From Gemmatimonadota bacterium (lineage in GTDB: Bacteria > Gemmatimonadota > Gemmatimonadetes > Gemmatimonadales > GWC2-71-9), in assembly GCA_003222195.1 (NCBI GenBank), contig QHVB01000024.1, forward strand, positions 1 to 64,000: DNA of 64,000 bases. The letters run 5' to 3'. The notes under the pieces are model-generated. The model was given only the letters and a program-made list of their open reading frames with translations. It was not told where the DNA came from and did not search any database. This document shows positions 6,475 through 13,727 of the stretch, piece after piece (the stretch's first letter is position 1; every line of letters starts with the position of its first letter). Made by a program: the position numbers and the translations under genes.

Positions 6475-9223
6475 GTTTCCTCTCCTCCACCGCGGCTTGC
6501 AGCTGCCGCAGCACGTCCTCGAGCCGCCGCAGCTCCTCCCCGTAACGCGCCCAATCCCCCGCGCGCTGCGCTTCCACCGCCCGGCGGAACGACTCGTTCG
6601 CGCGGCGCGCGAGATCGGCGGCGCGGGCCGATACCGCCGCGGCGGCACCCGGCGTCTCGGACACCCGCACGGGCGCGCGCGTCGCCGCGCCCGGACCGCC
6701 GAAGAGCTGCGCCAATCCCGCGTCCAGCGTCTCCTCCATCACGACCCGATTCTGATAGGCCACCACGACGCGCTTGAGCTCGGGAATACGGCCCCCCTGC
6801 GCCCGCAGATACAGCGGCATCACGTAGATCAGCGACTCCTCGATCGGGATCACCAGCAGGTTGCCGCGGATCACCTGCGAGCCGCCCTGATCCCACAACG
6901 CGATCTGGCGCGCGATCTCCGTGTCCTGATTGATGCGGTTGACGATCTGCGTGGGCCCGAACACGAGGCTCTGCTTGGGGAAGCGATACACGACTAGCTC
7001 GCCGTAATGCGCGCCGTCGTTCCGCGCCACCATCCACGACGCCAGGTTGTCCTTGCCGCGCGGCGTGAACGGCACCATGAGAATGAACTCCGCCTGCTTC
7101 TCCTCCGGCAGCCGCATCACCATGTGGCGCAGGAACGGATCGGGCCGCTCCGGCGCGATCGAGAGCACCGGCTTCTGCCACTGGTCCTCGCGATGATAGA
7201 AAATGTCCGGCTCCGCCATGTGATAGGTGCCGTACAGCTCGGTCTGGACGTGAAACAGGTCTTCGGGATAGCGCAGATGCGCGCGCAGATCGGCCGGCAT
7301 CGAATCGAGCGGGTGGAAGATCCCCGGAAAGATCTTGACAAAGGTGCGTACCAGCGGATCGGCCGAGTCGGCCTGATAGGCGGTGACGGAGCCGTCGTAC
7401 GCGTCGATCACGACCTTCACGCTGTTGCGCATGTAGTTGATGCCATTGCTCAGCGGCTGCGCGTACGGATAGCGAGTCGTCGCGGTGTAGGCATCGAGGA
7501 TCCAGCGCAGCCGCCCGCCACCATCGATCACCATGTACGGGTCGGCGTCGAAGATCAGAAACGGCAGCGCCGCATGCGCGCGCGCGCGGATGTTGCGGAT
7601 GTACATCGCGCGGCTCGCGCTCGTGATGTCGCTCGACAGCAGCACCTTGAGCGAGCGGAAATAGGCGGCGAGCACCAGGCGGCGCAGCAGCCCGCCCACC
7701 ACCACCCCGCCGTCGCCCTTATAGGTCCCGAAGATGTTCTGATCGCCCGAGGGATAGTCGAACTCCTGCTGTCCAGTGTTGGCGAACACCCAGTTGTCCG
7801 TCAGCTCGCCGAAGTAGATCTCCGGCCGCTTGACCGCGAGCGACACGCTGGAGGCCGGCGGCAGATCCTTGATGAACAGGACCGGCAGCCCCTCCTCGGT
7901 CACCTCATTGACGGGCCCCAGGGTCAGCCCCATGCCGTGGGTGAACGTGAGCCGCTCGTTGATGAAGGTGCGCGTCGGCAGCGATGCCGAATTGAGCTCG
8001 CGCGGCGACAGCATCACCTGGCGGTAGCGGCCGTCGACGACGTAGCGGTCGTCGTCCACCGACACGAAGTCGTAGTAGGTGCGGATCTCCTGGAGCTGCC
8101 CGAACGTCTGCAGCAGGGGGTCGCGGTCCCACAACCGCACGTTGTCGATGGTGGGGCGATTCGCCTGGATGTCGCGCTCGGTGAGCCGCGCCTCGCCCGA
8201 GAGATCGCGCACCAACACGCTGTCGAGGCCCCACGCACGGCGCGTGGCATCGATGTGACGGCGCAGCTGCGGCGTCTCTTTCGAGAGCTCGTTGGGCGCG
8301 ACCACGAACTTCTGGACGATGGCGGGATAGACGACGACACCCAGCAGCGAGACCCCGAAATAGCTTGCGACCGCGAGCAGCGCGGTGCGTCCCAGGCGCT
8401 TGCTGCGCAACCCGGCGAGCACCAGGATCGCGCCCAGGATCGCGGCCACCCCTGCGATGCGCAGGCCGATGAGCCTGCCGTGCAGATCGGCGAAGCTCGC
8501 GCCGAACAGCGGACCGGTAGTCGAGTACAGCGTGCCCGGCAACCGCACGAAGTAGATCCGCAGCGCGGTCAGCACGAACATCGCGGCGATCAGCAGCGCC
8601 AGGTGCAGCCGGGCGGACGGCTCGATCGTCATGGTGCGGCGATAGAACACGACGTCGCGGCGCAGCGTGTACAGCGCGCCGCAAGCGAGCAGCGACACCG
8701 TGACGAGCGTCGTCAGGATCGCGAGCACGCCGGTCACGATGGGCAGCGTGAAGACATAGTAGGCGAGGTCTCGGCCGAAAACCGGATCCGTGACGCCGAA
8801 CGGTGTCTGATGCAGGAACTGCAGCACCGGCATCCAGCCCGTCGCGACGGCGAGTGCGAGGAACAACGCGAACGCGAGCGCCGTGGGCAGCGCCAGCCGC
8901 CGCACCAGACGGGTCACGTCGACCGCCGGCGTCTGGGCGCTCGCTGGCAGGACCACGGGGTTGGGGACGATGCCCCGCTGGGCGAAGCGCAGATTGGCGT
9001 ACAGAAACGCAAACGCCACGCCCCCGGCCACCCCCCCCAGCGTGAACGATGCCATCAGCCGGGTCGCGAACACCCGCTCGTACCCGAGCGCGCTGAACCA
9101 CGGCCACTCGGCGAGCAGCCCGATGAGGGGCGAGATAAAGAAAATCAGCAGGCCGAGGCCCACGAGCAGCCACACCGCCACGCGGCGCCGGCCGCGCCGG
9201 AGAGGGAGACGGAGCTCAGCCAT
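6470..9223 (-). CDS. UPF0182 (COG1615) family large integral membrane protein
   Basis: A 917-residue protein. The first 330 or so residues hold about seven membrane segments (VAVWLLVGLGLLIFFISPLI; LALPTALAFALFLALAVATG; GVLAILTTLVTVSLLACGAL and others). They are followed by a large extracytoplasmic domain with conserved UPF0182 stretches (ATRRAWGLD, IQANRPTIDNVRLWD, TYYDFVSVDDDRYV, FTHGMGLTLGPVN). The C-terminal 100 residues are Ala/Arg-rich and predicted coiled coil. Length and layout match the family, which is common in Actinobacteria and Gemmatimonadota; its function is unknown. It lies 10 nt downstream of the acyltransferase gene and is probably co-transcribed with it. Confidence 0.9.
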   Translation of the reverse strand: MAELRLPLRRGRRRVAVWLLVGLGLLIFFISPLIGLLAEWPWFSALGYERVFATRLMASFTLGGVAGGVAFAFLYANLRFAQRGIVPNPVVLPASAQTPAVDVTRLVRRLALPTALAFALFLALAVATGWMPVLQFLHQTPFGVTDPVFGRDLAYYVFTLPIVTGVLAILTTLVTVSLLACGALYTLRRDVVFYRRTMTIEPSARLHLALLIAAMFVLTALRIYFVRLPGTLYSTTGPLFGASFADLHGRLIGLRIAGVAAILGAILVLAGLRSKRLGRTALLAVASYFGVSLLGVVVYPAIVQKFVVAPNELSKETPQLRRHIDATRRAWGLDSVLVRDLSGEARLTERDIQANRPTIDNVRLWDRDPLLQTFGQLQEIRTYYDFVSVDDDRYVVDGRYRQVMLSPRELNSASLPTRTFINERLTFTHGMGLTLGPVNEVTEEGLPVLFIKDLPPASSVSLAVKRPEIYFGELTDNWVFANTGQQEFDYPSGDQNIFGTYKGDGGVVVGGLLRRLVLAAYFRSLKVLLSSDITSASRAMYIRNIRARAHAALPFLIFDADPYMVIDGGGRLRWILDAYTATTRYPYAQPLSNGINYMRNSVKVVIDAYDGSVTAYQADSADPLVRTFVKIFPGIFHPLDSMPADLRAHLRYPEDLFHVQTELYGTYHMAEPDIFYHREDQWQKPVLSIAPERPDPFLRHMVMRLPEEKQAEFILMVPFTPRGKDNLASWMVARNDGAHYGELVVYRFPKQSLVFGPTQIVNRINQDTEIARQIALWDQGGSQVIRGNLLVIPIEESLIYVMPLYLRAQGGRIPELKRVVVAYQNRVVMEETLDAGLAQLFGGPGAATRAPVRVSETPGAAAAVSARAADLARRANESFRRAVEAQRAGDWARYGEELRRLEDVLRQLQAAVEERKP

Positions 9224-9233
9224 GGGGCGGAAG

Positions 9234-9944
9234 CTACACGCCCTGCGCCCGAATTGCTGCCATCACGCGGTCAATCAACGCCTGGGCCGTCTCCCGTGTG
9301 CGCGGCTGCGCGAGATAGTCCGCATAGTCCACCGGCGGCCCATACGTCACGGTGATTCGCTTGAAAATCCGTGGCACGGAGCTGCCGATCGGTAGTACGT
9401 CCCGCATCCCCTCGATCGTCACGGGAATCACCCGCGCCCGGGTCGCCAGAATGAGCAGCCCCGTACCCGCGTGCCCCGGCCCCACCGAGCCGTCCCGCGT
9501 CCGCGTGCCCTCCGGAAAGAGCGTCATCACACCGCGCGGCAGCACCTGTATCATGCGGTGCAGCGCATGCAGGTCGCGCCGTCCCGGCTGCACCCAAATG
9601 CATTTCCAGTTGTCCGCGAGCCACGCGAGAATCGGCGTCCGATAGAAGTTCTCGGCCGCCGCGGGATTCCACGGCAAGAGGCGCGGCTGGACCAACGAGC
9701 GCGGATAGAACGCCGCCAGACCCACCAAAGAGCTGTCGAGCATCGATTGGTGATTGGAGAGCAGGAGCGTATTCGGCTCCGTGCCGACATTCTTGCGGCC
9801 CGATACCCGCGTCCGGTTCAAGACGAAGAACAACACCCAGAACGCCGTGACGGTCAGGTTCGTGACCAGGTAGGATGTCATCGGCCACAGCAGCCGGAAC
9901 AGTCGTCCGCGGCGGGGCGGAGCGTCTGAGTGTCTCGCCATCAC
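9234..9944 (-). CDS. 1-acyl-sn-glycerol-3-phosphate acyltransferase family protein (PlsC-like)
   Basis: A 236-residue membrane-associated acyltransferase. The catalytic NHxxxxD motif is NHQSMLD (residues 64-70) and the glycerol-phosphate-binding motif is FPEGTRTRDG (from residue 143). A hydrophobic N-terminal segment (TSYLVTNLTVTAFWVLFFVL) anchors it to the membrane. It should transfer an acyl chain to lysophosphatidate or a related lipid. The start at 9944 is supported by the basic N-terminus; an out-of-frame alternative exists but has no family support. The UPF0182 gene follows after 10 nt. Confidence 0.85.
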   Translation of the reverse strand: MMARHSDAPPRRGRLFRLLWPMTSYLVTNLTVTAFWVLFFVLNRTRVSGRKNVGTEPNTLLLSNHQSMLDSSLVGLAAFYPRSLVQPRLLPWNPAAAENFYRTPILAWLADNWKCIWVQPGRRDLHALHRMIQVLPRGVMTLFPEGTRTRDGSVGPGHAGTGLLILATRARVIPVTIEGMRDVLPIGSSVPRIFKRITVTYGPPVDYADYLAQPRTRETAQALIDRVMAAIRAQGV

Positions 9945-10010
9945 GGGTGTATACCCGCAAAGCTACAGGACAACGCCCAGTTCTTCGCGGCGATCTATGT
10001 GCTGCCTAGG

Positions 10011-10033
10011 CCTGCCCTGAGCGTAGCGAAGGG
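10011..10033 (+). repeat. dispersed 23-nt palindromic repeat, copy 1
   Basis: An imperfect palindrome beginning CCTGCCCTGAGCG and ending AGCGAAGGG. The same 23-mer with one mismatch occurs in inverse orientation at 21028-21050, inside another repeat. The rest of the 9945-10052 gap shows no gene. Confidence 0.65.
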
Positions 10034-10052
10034 ATCTGCTTCTACCGAGTAA

Positions 10053-10178
10053 TTACTCTTTGGACGGATTGGAGCGGCGCCGCGCCTCATCACGCCGAAT
10101 CTCGCGCAACGCAATCAGAAACCCGATTACGCCCAGGAGCAGTACGCTACCAAGGGCGAGAGTGACATTATCCGTCAT
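10053..10178 (-). CDS. 41-residue membrane micropeptide
   Basis: ATG at 10178 is preceded by a strong Shine-Dalgarno (GAGGAGAAGGACGC before the ATG) and encodes MTDNVTLALGSVLLLGVIGF..., ending with a stop at 10053. It has one hydrophobic segment (residues 6-24) followed by a charged Arg-rich tail (REIRRDEARRRS), so N-out/C-in topology is likely. It overlaps the 30-residue micropeptide gene by 11 nt and closes the ECF sigma operon. No family is recognised. Confidence rests on the ribosome site, the overlap and the clean membrane-anchor design. Confidence 0.55.
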   Translation of the reverse strand: MTDNVTLALGSVLLLGVIGFLIALREIRRDEARRRSNPSKE

Positions 10179-10260
10179 GCGTCCTTCTCCTCTCTAGCCA
10201 CAGCGACCCGGCGAATAGAGCTACACCCACGATCACAAAGGATAAAAATTTGCCGGCCAT
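10168..10260 (-). CDS. 30-residue membrane micropeptide
   Basis: ATG at 10260 follows an AG-rich ribosome site (AGTAGGGGG). The peptide starts MAGKFLSFVIVGVALFAGSL and ends in a charged tail (ERRRTHDG). One hydrophobic helix spans almost the whole peptide. It lies 50 nt after the stop of the sigma-linked membrane protein and overlaps the next micropeptide by 11 nt. No family is recognised, and a role in the sigma regulatory unit is only suggested by position. Confidence 0.5.
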   Translation of the reverse strand: MAGKFLSFVIVGVALFAGSLWLERRRTHDG

Positions 10261-10310
10261 CCCCCTACTCTCGGCAAGGGCGGCATCCAATGGCGCGAAC
10301 GTGATGAGTA

Positions 10311-10886
10311 TTACTCGGACGCCCCAAATTCCGCGCGCAGCCGCTCGACGGCCGCAAGCTCCGCTCGCGCGCGGCGCCGCACCAGCAACGACCAGGCGAA
10401 CACAAGGGCCACCCCCGCCGCGGGGAGCCACACCGTCAGCCAGAACGCCGGATCGAGCAGGGTGCGGTGATGGATGCGGCTCCCAATCACCCACCAGGGC
10501 GTGAGAAACACGAGCTCGAGCCCGAGCACGACCCAGATAAACTTCGCGAGCCGCACCCGCTGCCGGCACCCACGCGCCAGCACATCGAGATGCGTGGGAC
10601 TGCTCTCCGTTACCGCAGCGTCTTCCTTCGCGCGCACGCGACCGTGCTGCACCCACAGCGCCACAATGGCGATCCCGACGATCATGCCGAGCGCCGCTTC
10701 GAAAGGGTTGCCCGCATGCCGCAGCGCCAGGGCGGTGATGAGAATCGCGGCTCCCGCGACGGCGCCCTCGATCAGACGCTGGACCAACATCCCTCGGCGC
10801 GCCTTCGCGATCAACTGCGTCGCATCGGCCCCGGCGGTCTGACCGATGCGCTGCCACTCGGTCTGCAGTTGTTCCCAGTCGCTCAT
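10311..10886 (-). CDS. integral membrane protein coupled to an ECF sigma factor, possible anti-sigma
   Basis: A 191-residue protein with a cytoplasmic-looking N-terminus (MSDWEQLQTEWQRIGQ) and four hydrophobic segments: AVAGAAILITALAL, ALGMIVGIAIVALW, FIWVVLGLELVFLTPWWV and FWLTVWLPAAGVALVFAWSLL. It ends in a charged helix. Its start overlaps the sigma factor stop by 4 nt (ATGA). That coupling and the membrane topology suggest control of the sigma factor, but no zinc-finger or ASD anti-sigma motif is visible, so the role is inferred. Confidence 0.65.
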   Translation of the reverse strand: MSDWEQLQTEWQRIGQTAGADATQLIAKARRGMLVQRLIEGAVAGAAILITALALRHAGNPFEAALGMIVGIAIVALWVQHGRVRAKEDAAVTESSPTHLDVLARGCRQRVRLAKFIWVVLGLELVFLTPWWVIGSRIHHRTLLDPAFWLTVWLPAAGVALVFAWSLLVRRRARAELAAVERLRAEFGASE

Positions 10887-11398
10887 GCCGTTTCCTCGCC
10901 CAGCAGCGTACGCAGCGCGTGTCGCGCCCGCGTGAGCCGGACGCCGACGTTCGTCTCACTCGTGCCCTGGACTGCGGCGATCTCGCGCTGCGACAGCCCC
11001 TCGAGCCGCAACATCACCGCCTGGCGCTGCGCCTCGGGAAGCTGGCGGATCCCGTGGAACAGCCGCTCGCGCCGTTGCTCGTCGATCACCCGCTCCTCGG
11101 CGAGCGGCGCCGGATCGGTGAGCTGCCCGTCGTCCGGCAGCCGCTCGAACCGGCGCCGCCGCACGGCGAACGTGATGCCGCGATTGTGCGCGACCCGCAA
11201 CGCGAACGTGCGCTCCGACGACTCGCCGCGAAACCGCGGCAACGCGCGCCAGAGCGCCAGCAGAATCTCCTGCATCAGGTCATCGTGGTCGGAGGCGCTG
11301 TCGACGTATCCCCACGCGACGCGCGCGAGCATGTCGCCCCAGTCGCGGATGACACGTTCGATGGCTGCGGCAGCATCTTCGTGCGTGGGAACCGGCAT
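10883..11398 (-). CDS. ECF-type RNA polymerase sigma factor
   Basis: 171 residues with region 2 (AWGYVDSASDHDDLMQEILLALWRAL) and region 4 (LPEAQRQAVMLRLEGLSQRE, then IAAVQGTSETNVGVRLTRAR) of sigma-70 family ECF factors. The region-2 DDLMQEIL and region-4 helix-turn-helix are clear. It is the first gene of an operon with the membrane protein and two micropeptides. A 10-bp inverted repeat in the 87-nt gap before the divergent DUF5916 gene is a candidate control site. Confidence 0.88.
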   Translation of the reverse strand: MPVPTHEDAAAAIERVIRDWGDMLARVAWGYVDSASDHDDLMQEILLALWRALPRFRGESSERTFALRVAHNRGITFAVRRRRFERLPDDGQLTDPAPLAEERVIDEQRRERLFHGIRQLPEAQRQAVMLRLEGLSQREIAAVQGTSETNVGVRLTRARHALRTLLGEETA

Positions 11399-11428
11399 CC
11401 CCTTTCATTAGTCACCATATCGCGCCGT

Positions 11429-11459
11429 TTTCTTACAGGGCTGGCGGAGCTGTAAGAAA
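11429..11459. promoter_or_regulatory. inverted repeat in a divergent intergenic region
   Basis: The perfect 10-bp arms TTTCTTACAG (11429-11438) and CTGTAAGAAA (11450-11459) flank an 11-nt centre. The site lies between the ECF sigma gene (minus) and the DUF5916 gene (plus), 27 nt from the latter's GTG start and 30 nt from the former's ATG. It could be an operator or a symmetric sigma-factor target controlling both directions. Confidence 0.45.
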
Positions 11460-11485
11460 GTGCGGGCCAGCGGGACTAATCTCTC

Positions 11486-13639
11486 GTGACCCTGTCGCTA
11501 CTGCTCGTGCTGGCCCAGGCACTTGCTGCCGACCGCCCTCAGCTCCGCGCCGGTCCCTTGAGCGGTGATTTCGTGCTCGATGGCAGGCTCAGCGAAGCGG
11601 CCTGGGCGACGGCCGATTCCGCGATCCTCACCGAATTCGAGCCGGCGCAGGAGACGATCCCGCGTGACCGCACAGTGGTCAAGGTGCTGGTCAGCGCGGA
11701 GGAATTGGTCTTCGGGATTCGGTGTGACGACGCCGAGCCGGCCCGGATCACAAGCTTCGCGCGCGCGCGGGACGCCGATCTCGAGAGCGAGGATCACGTC
11801 CGCATCGTGCTCGACCCGTTTCGCAACGAGCAGTCGGGGTACGTCTTCGCGGTGAACCCGAGCGGCGCGCGCTACGACGCGCTCATCAGCGAGCAGGCGC
11901 AGCGCCTCGGCGGCCGCGAGAACGCCGATTGGGATGCCATCTGGGAAGCCGCCGCCGCCCGTACACCCACCGGCTGGTCGGCCGAGATCCGCATTCCCGT
12001 GAAAAGCCTGCTCTACAAGCCTGGCCTCACGACCTGGGGCTTCAACGTGCAGCGGCGCGTGCAGCGCAAGCTCGAGACCCAGCGCTGGGCCTATCCGAGC
12101 CGCGATTTCCGCATCACGCAGATGAGTCGCGCGGGGCTACTCGTCGATCTGCCGCGCTTCAATCTCGATCGCGGGTTGACCGTGCGGCCGGCGCTCGTCA
12201 CGACGAGCGGGTCGGCGATAAGCAGCAATCTCACCGGCAGCCTGGACGCGACGCAGCGCCTCGGCGCGAACACGCTCGCGTTTCTCACCCTGCACACGGA
12301 CTTCGCGGAAACGGAAGTCGATCAACGCCGCACCAACGTCACGCGCTTCCCCCTGTTCTTCCCCGAGAAGCGCACCTTCTTCCTCGAAGGCACGGATATC
12401 TTCGACTTCGGCCCGGGGATCGCGCCCGACGTGATGCCGTTCTGGAGCCGGCGCATCGGCCTGTTCGACGGGATCACGGTGCCGCTCCAGGTCGGCACCA
12501 AAGAGAGCGGTCGCATCGGCAATACGAACTTCGGCGTGCTGGCGGCGCATACCGGCGCCGCCCTAGGGCTCGTCCCCGCGACCGATATGGCGGTGGTGCG
12601 CGTGAAACAGAATGTGGGCGGGGAGTCCTGGGCCGGCGTGATCGGCACGGCCGGCGATCCCACCGGGGCGCCGGGCAGCTGGACCGCCGGCGCCGACGTC
12701 TTCCTCTCGAGCTCACATGTGCTCGGCAACAAGAACGCGCAGCTCGGCGTGTGGGGGCTGACCATGGACCAACGCGGCGCGATCGGGGGGGGGGCGCGCT
12801 CCGCCGGCGGCGTGAGTCTCATCTATCCCAACGACACCTGGAACAACTTCCTCGGCTACCGCTGGGTGGGCGACGGCTTTCAACCGGCGCTCGGCTTCGT
12901 GCCGCGCCCCGGCGTGCAGCAATGGAACCTGGCGCTGAACTACAACACACCGCCGTCGCGTTCTCCCTGGCTGTATCGCGCGACCTTCGAGCTGATCGCC
13001 GTGGCGATCGCCGATCTGCGCGGGAGATGGCAGACGCTGTACGGGCGATTTGCCCCGCTCAATTTCAGCTTTCAGAATGGCGATCAGCTCGCGATCGCCG
13101 CGCATCCAGAGGCCGAGCGCGTGGACGCGCCGTTTGCCATCGCGCCGGGCGATACGATTCCGGCCGGCGACTACCGGTTCCTGCGCTTCCGCGCCGACTA
13201 CGTCCGCGCCGCGAAGCGCCGCGTGAGCTGGGCGCTCACGTTTTACGGCGGCGCGTTCTACAACGGGCACCTCAGTGAGGCGATCGGCACCGTATTCCTC
13301 AAGCCCGCGCCGCTGCTGATCGTGGAGCTGAGCGGTGAGCGCGATCAGGGCGCGATCGTCTCCCATGGGGGGGGGCCCCGCGTCCCGTTCGTGCTCGAAC
13401 GCTACGGTGTGCGGCTGCGCGTGAGCGTCTCACCCGACCTCGAATTCAACAGCTTCACACAGTACGACAACTCCTCGCGTCAGCTCGGCAGCGATATCCG
13501 CATCCGGTGGACGTTTCGCAGTGGCGGCGATCTCTTCCTTACATACAATCACAACATCACCGTCCCGCCCGGCGGCCTCCCGTGGACGTTCGACTCCAAC
13601 CGGCTGTCGGCCAAGCTGCAGTACGCGCTGCGGTATTAG
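11486..13639 (+). CDS. DUF5916 outer-membrane protein with N-terminal CBM9-like domain
   Basis: A 717-residue protein starting at GTG 11486 with a signal peptide (MTLSLLLVLAQALA). Residues about 20-190 form a carbohydrate-binding-module-9-like domain (LDGRLSEAAWATAD; VLVSAEELVFGIRCDD; YVFAVNPSGARYDA; WSAEIRIPVKSLLY). The rest is DUF5916, a predicted beta-barrel-like region (TRFPLFFPEKRTFFLEGTDIFDFG), ending in alternating strands and LSAKLQYALRY, a typical outer-membrane C-terminus with final aromatic. Two homopolymeric G runs (10 nt at 12785-12794, 9 nt at 13367-13375) lie in the coding sequence and could allow slippage. A repeat element follows the stop. Confidence 0.85.
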   Translation: MTLSLLLVLAQALAADRPQLRAGPLSGDFVLDGRLSEAAWATADSAILTEFEPAQETIPRDRTVVKVLVSAEELVFGIRCDDAEPARITSFARARDADLESEDHVRIVLDPFRNEQSGYVFAVNPSGARYDALISEQAQRLGGRENADWDAIWEAAAARTPTGWSAEIRIPVKSLLYKPGLTTWGFNVQRRVQRKLETQRWAYPSRDFRITQMSRAGLLVDLPRFNLDRGLTVRPALVTTSGSAISSNLTGSLDATQRLGANTLAFLTLHTDFAETEVDQRRTNVTRFPLFFPEKRTFFLEGTDIFDFGPGIAPDVMPFWSRRIGLFDGITVPLQVGTKESGRIGNTNFGVLAAHTGAALGLVPATDMAVVRVKQNVGGESWAGVIGTAGDPTGAPGSWTAGADVFLSSSHVLGNKNAQLGVWGLTMDQRGAIGGGARSAGGVSLIYPNDTWNNFLGYRWVGDGFQPALGFVPRPGVQQWNLALNYNTPPSRSPWLYRATFELIAVAIADLRGRWQTLYGRFAPLNFSFQNGDQLAIAAHPEAERVDAPFAIAPGDTIPAGDYRFLRFRADYVRAAKRRVSWALTFYGGAFYNGHLSEAIGTVFLKPAPLLIVELSGERDQGAIVSHGGGPRVPFVLERYGVRLRVSVSPDLEFNSFTQYDNSSRQLGSDIRIRWTFRSGGDLFLTYNHNITVPPGGLPWTFDSNRLSAKLQYALRY

Positions 13640-13654
13640 TGGCTGAACGGCTGC

Positions 13655-13701
13655 GCCCTTCAGGGCTCGCGTAGTCGCCGAGCCGGCGTTTCAACGCACG
13701 G
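13655..13701 (+). repeat. 3'-end two-hairpin repeat element, copy 1
   Basis: On the sense strand 15 nt after the DUF5916 stop. Hairpin 1 is GCCCT-TC-AGGGC, then a linker TCGCGTAGTCGCCGAGCCG, hairpin 2 GCGTT-TC-AACGC, then ACGG. Copies at 20994, 26014 and 28314 share the linker while the hairpin-1 arms change in a compensatory way. Confidence 0.65.
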
Positions 13702-13727
13702 GAAAACGTCTCGCTGCAGGTGGATTC

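Noticed and set aside
7007-9355. A 782-codon open frame on the plus strand opposite UPF0182, and several others of 200 or more codons
   Set aside because: They are antisense shadows in GC-rich DNA. The opposite strand carries a clear family member, and the shadow products are Arg/His/Gly-rich with no domains.
10168-10959. A 263-codon frame overlapping the sigma-linked membrane protein
   Set aside because: Most of it is an out-of-frame shadow of the membrane protein and sigma genes. Only its last 30 codons, with their own ATG and ribosome site, are kept as a micropeptide.
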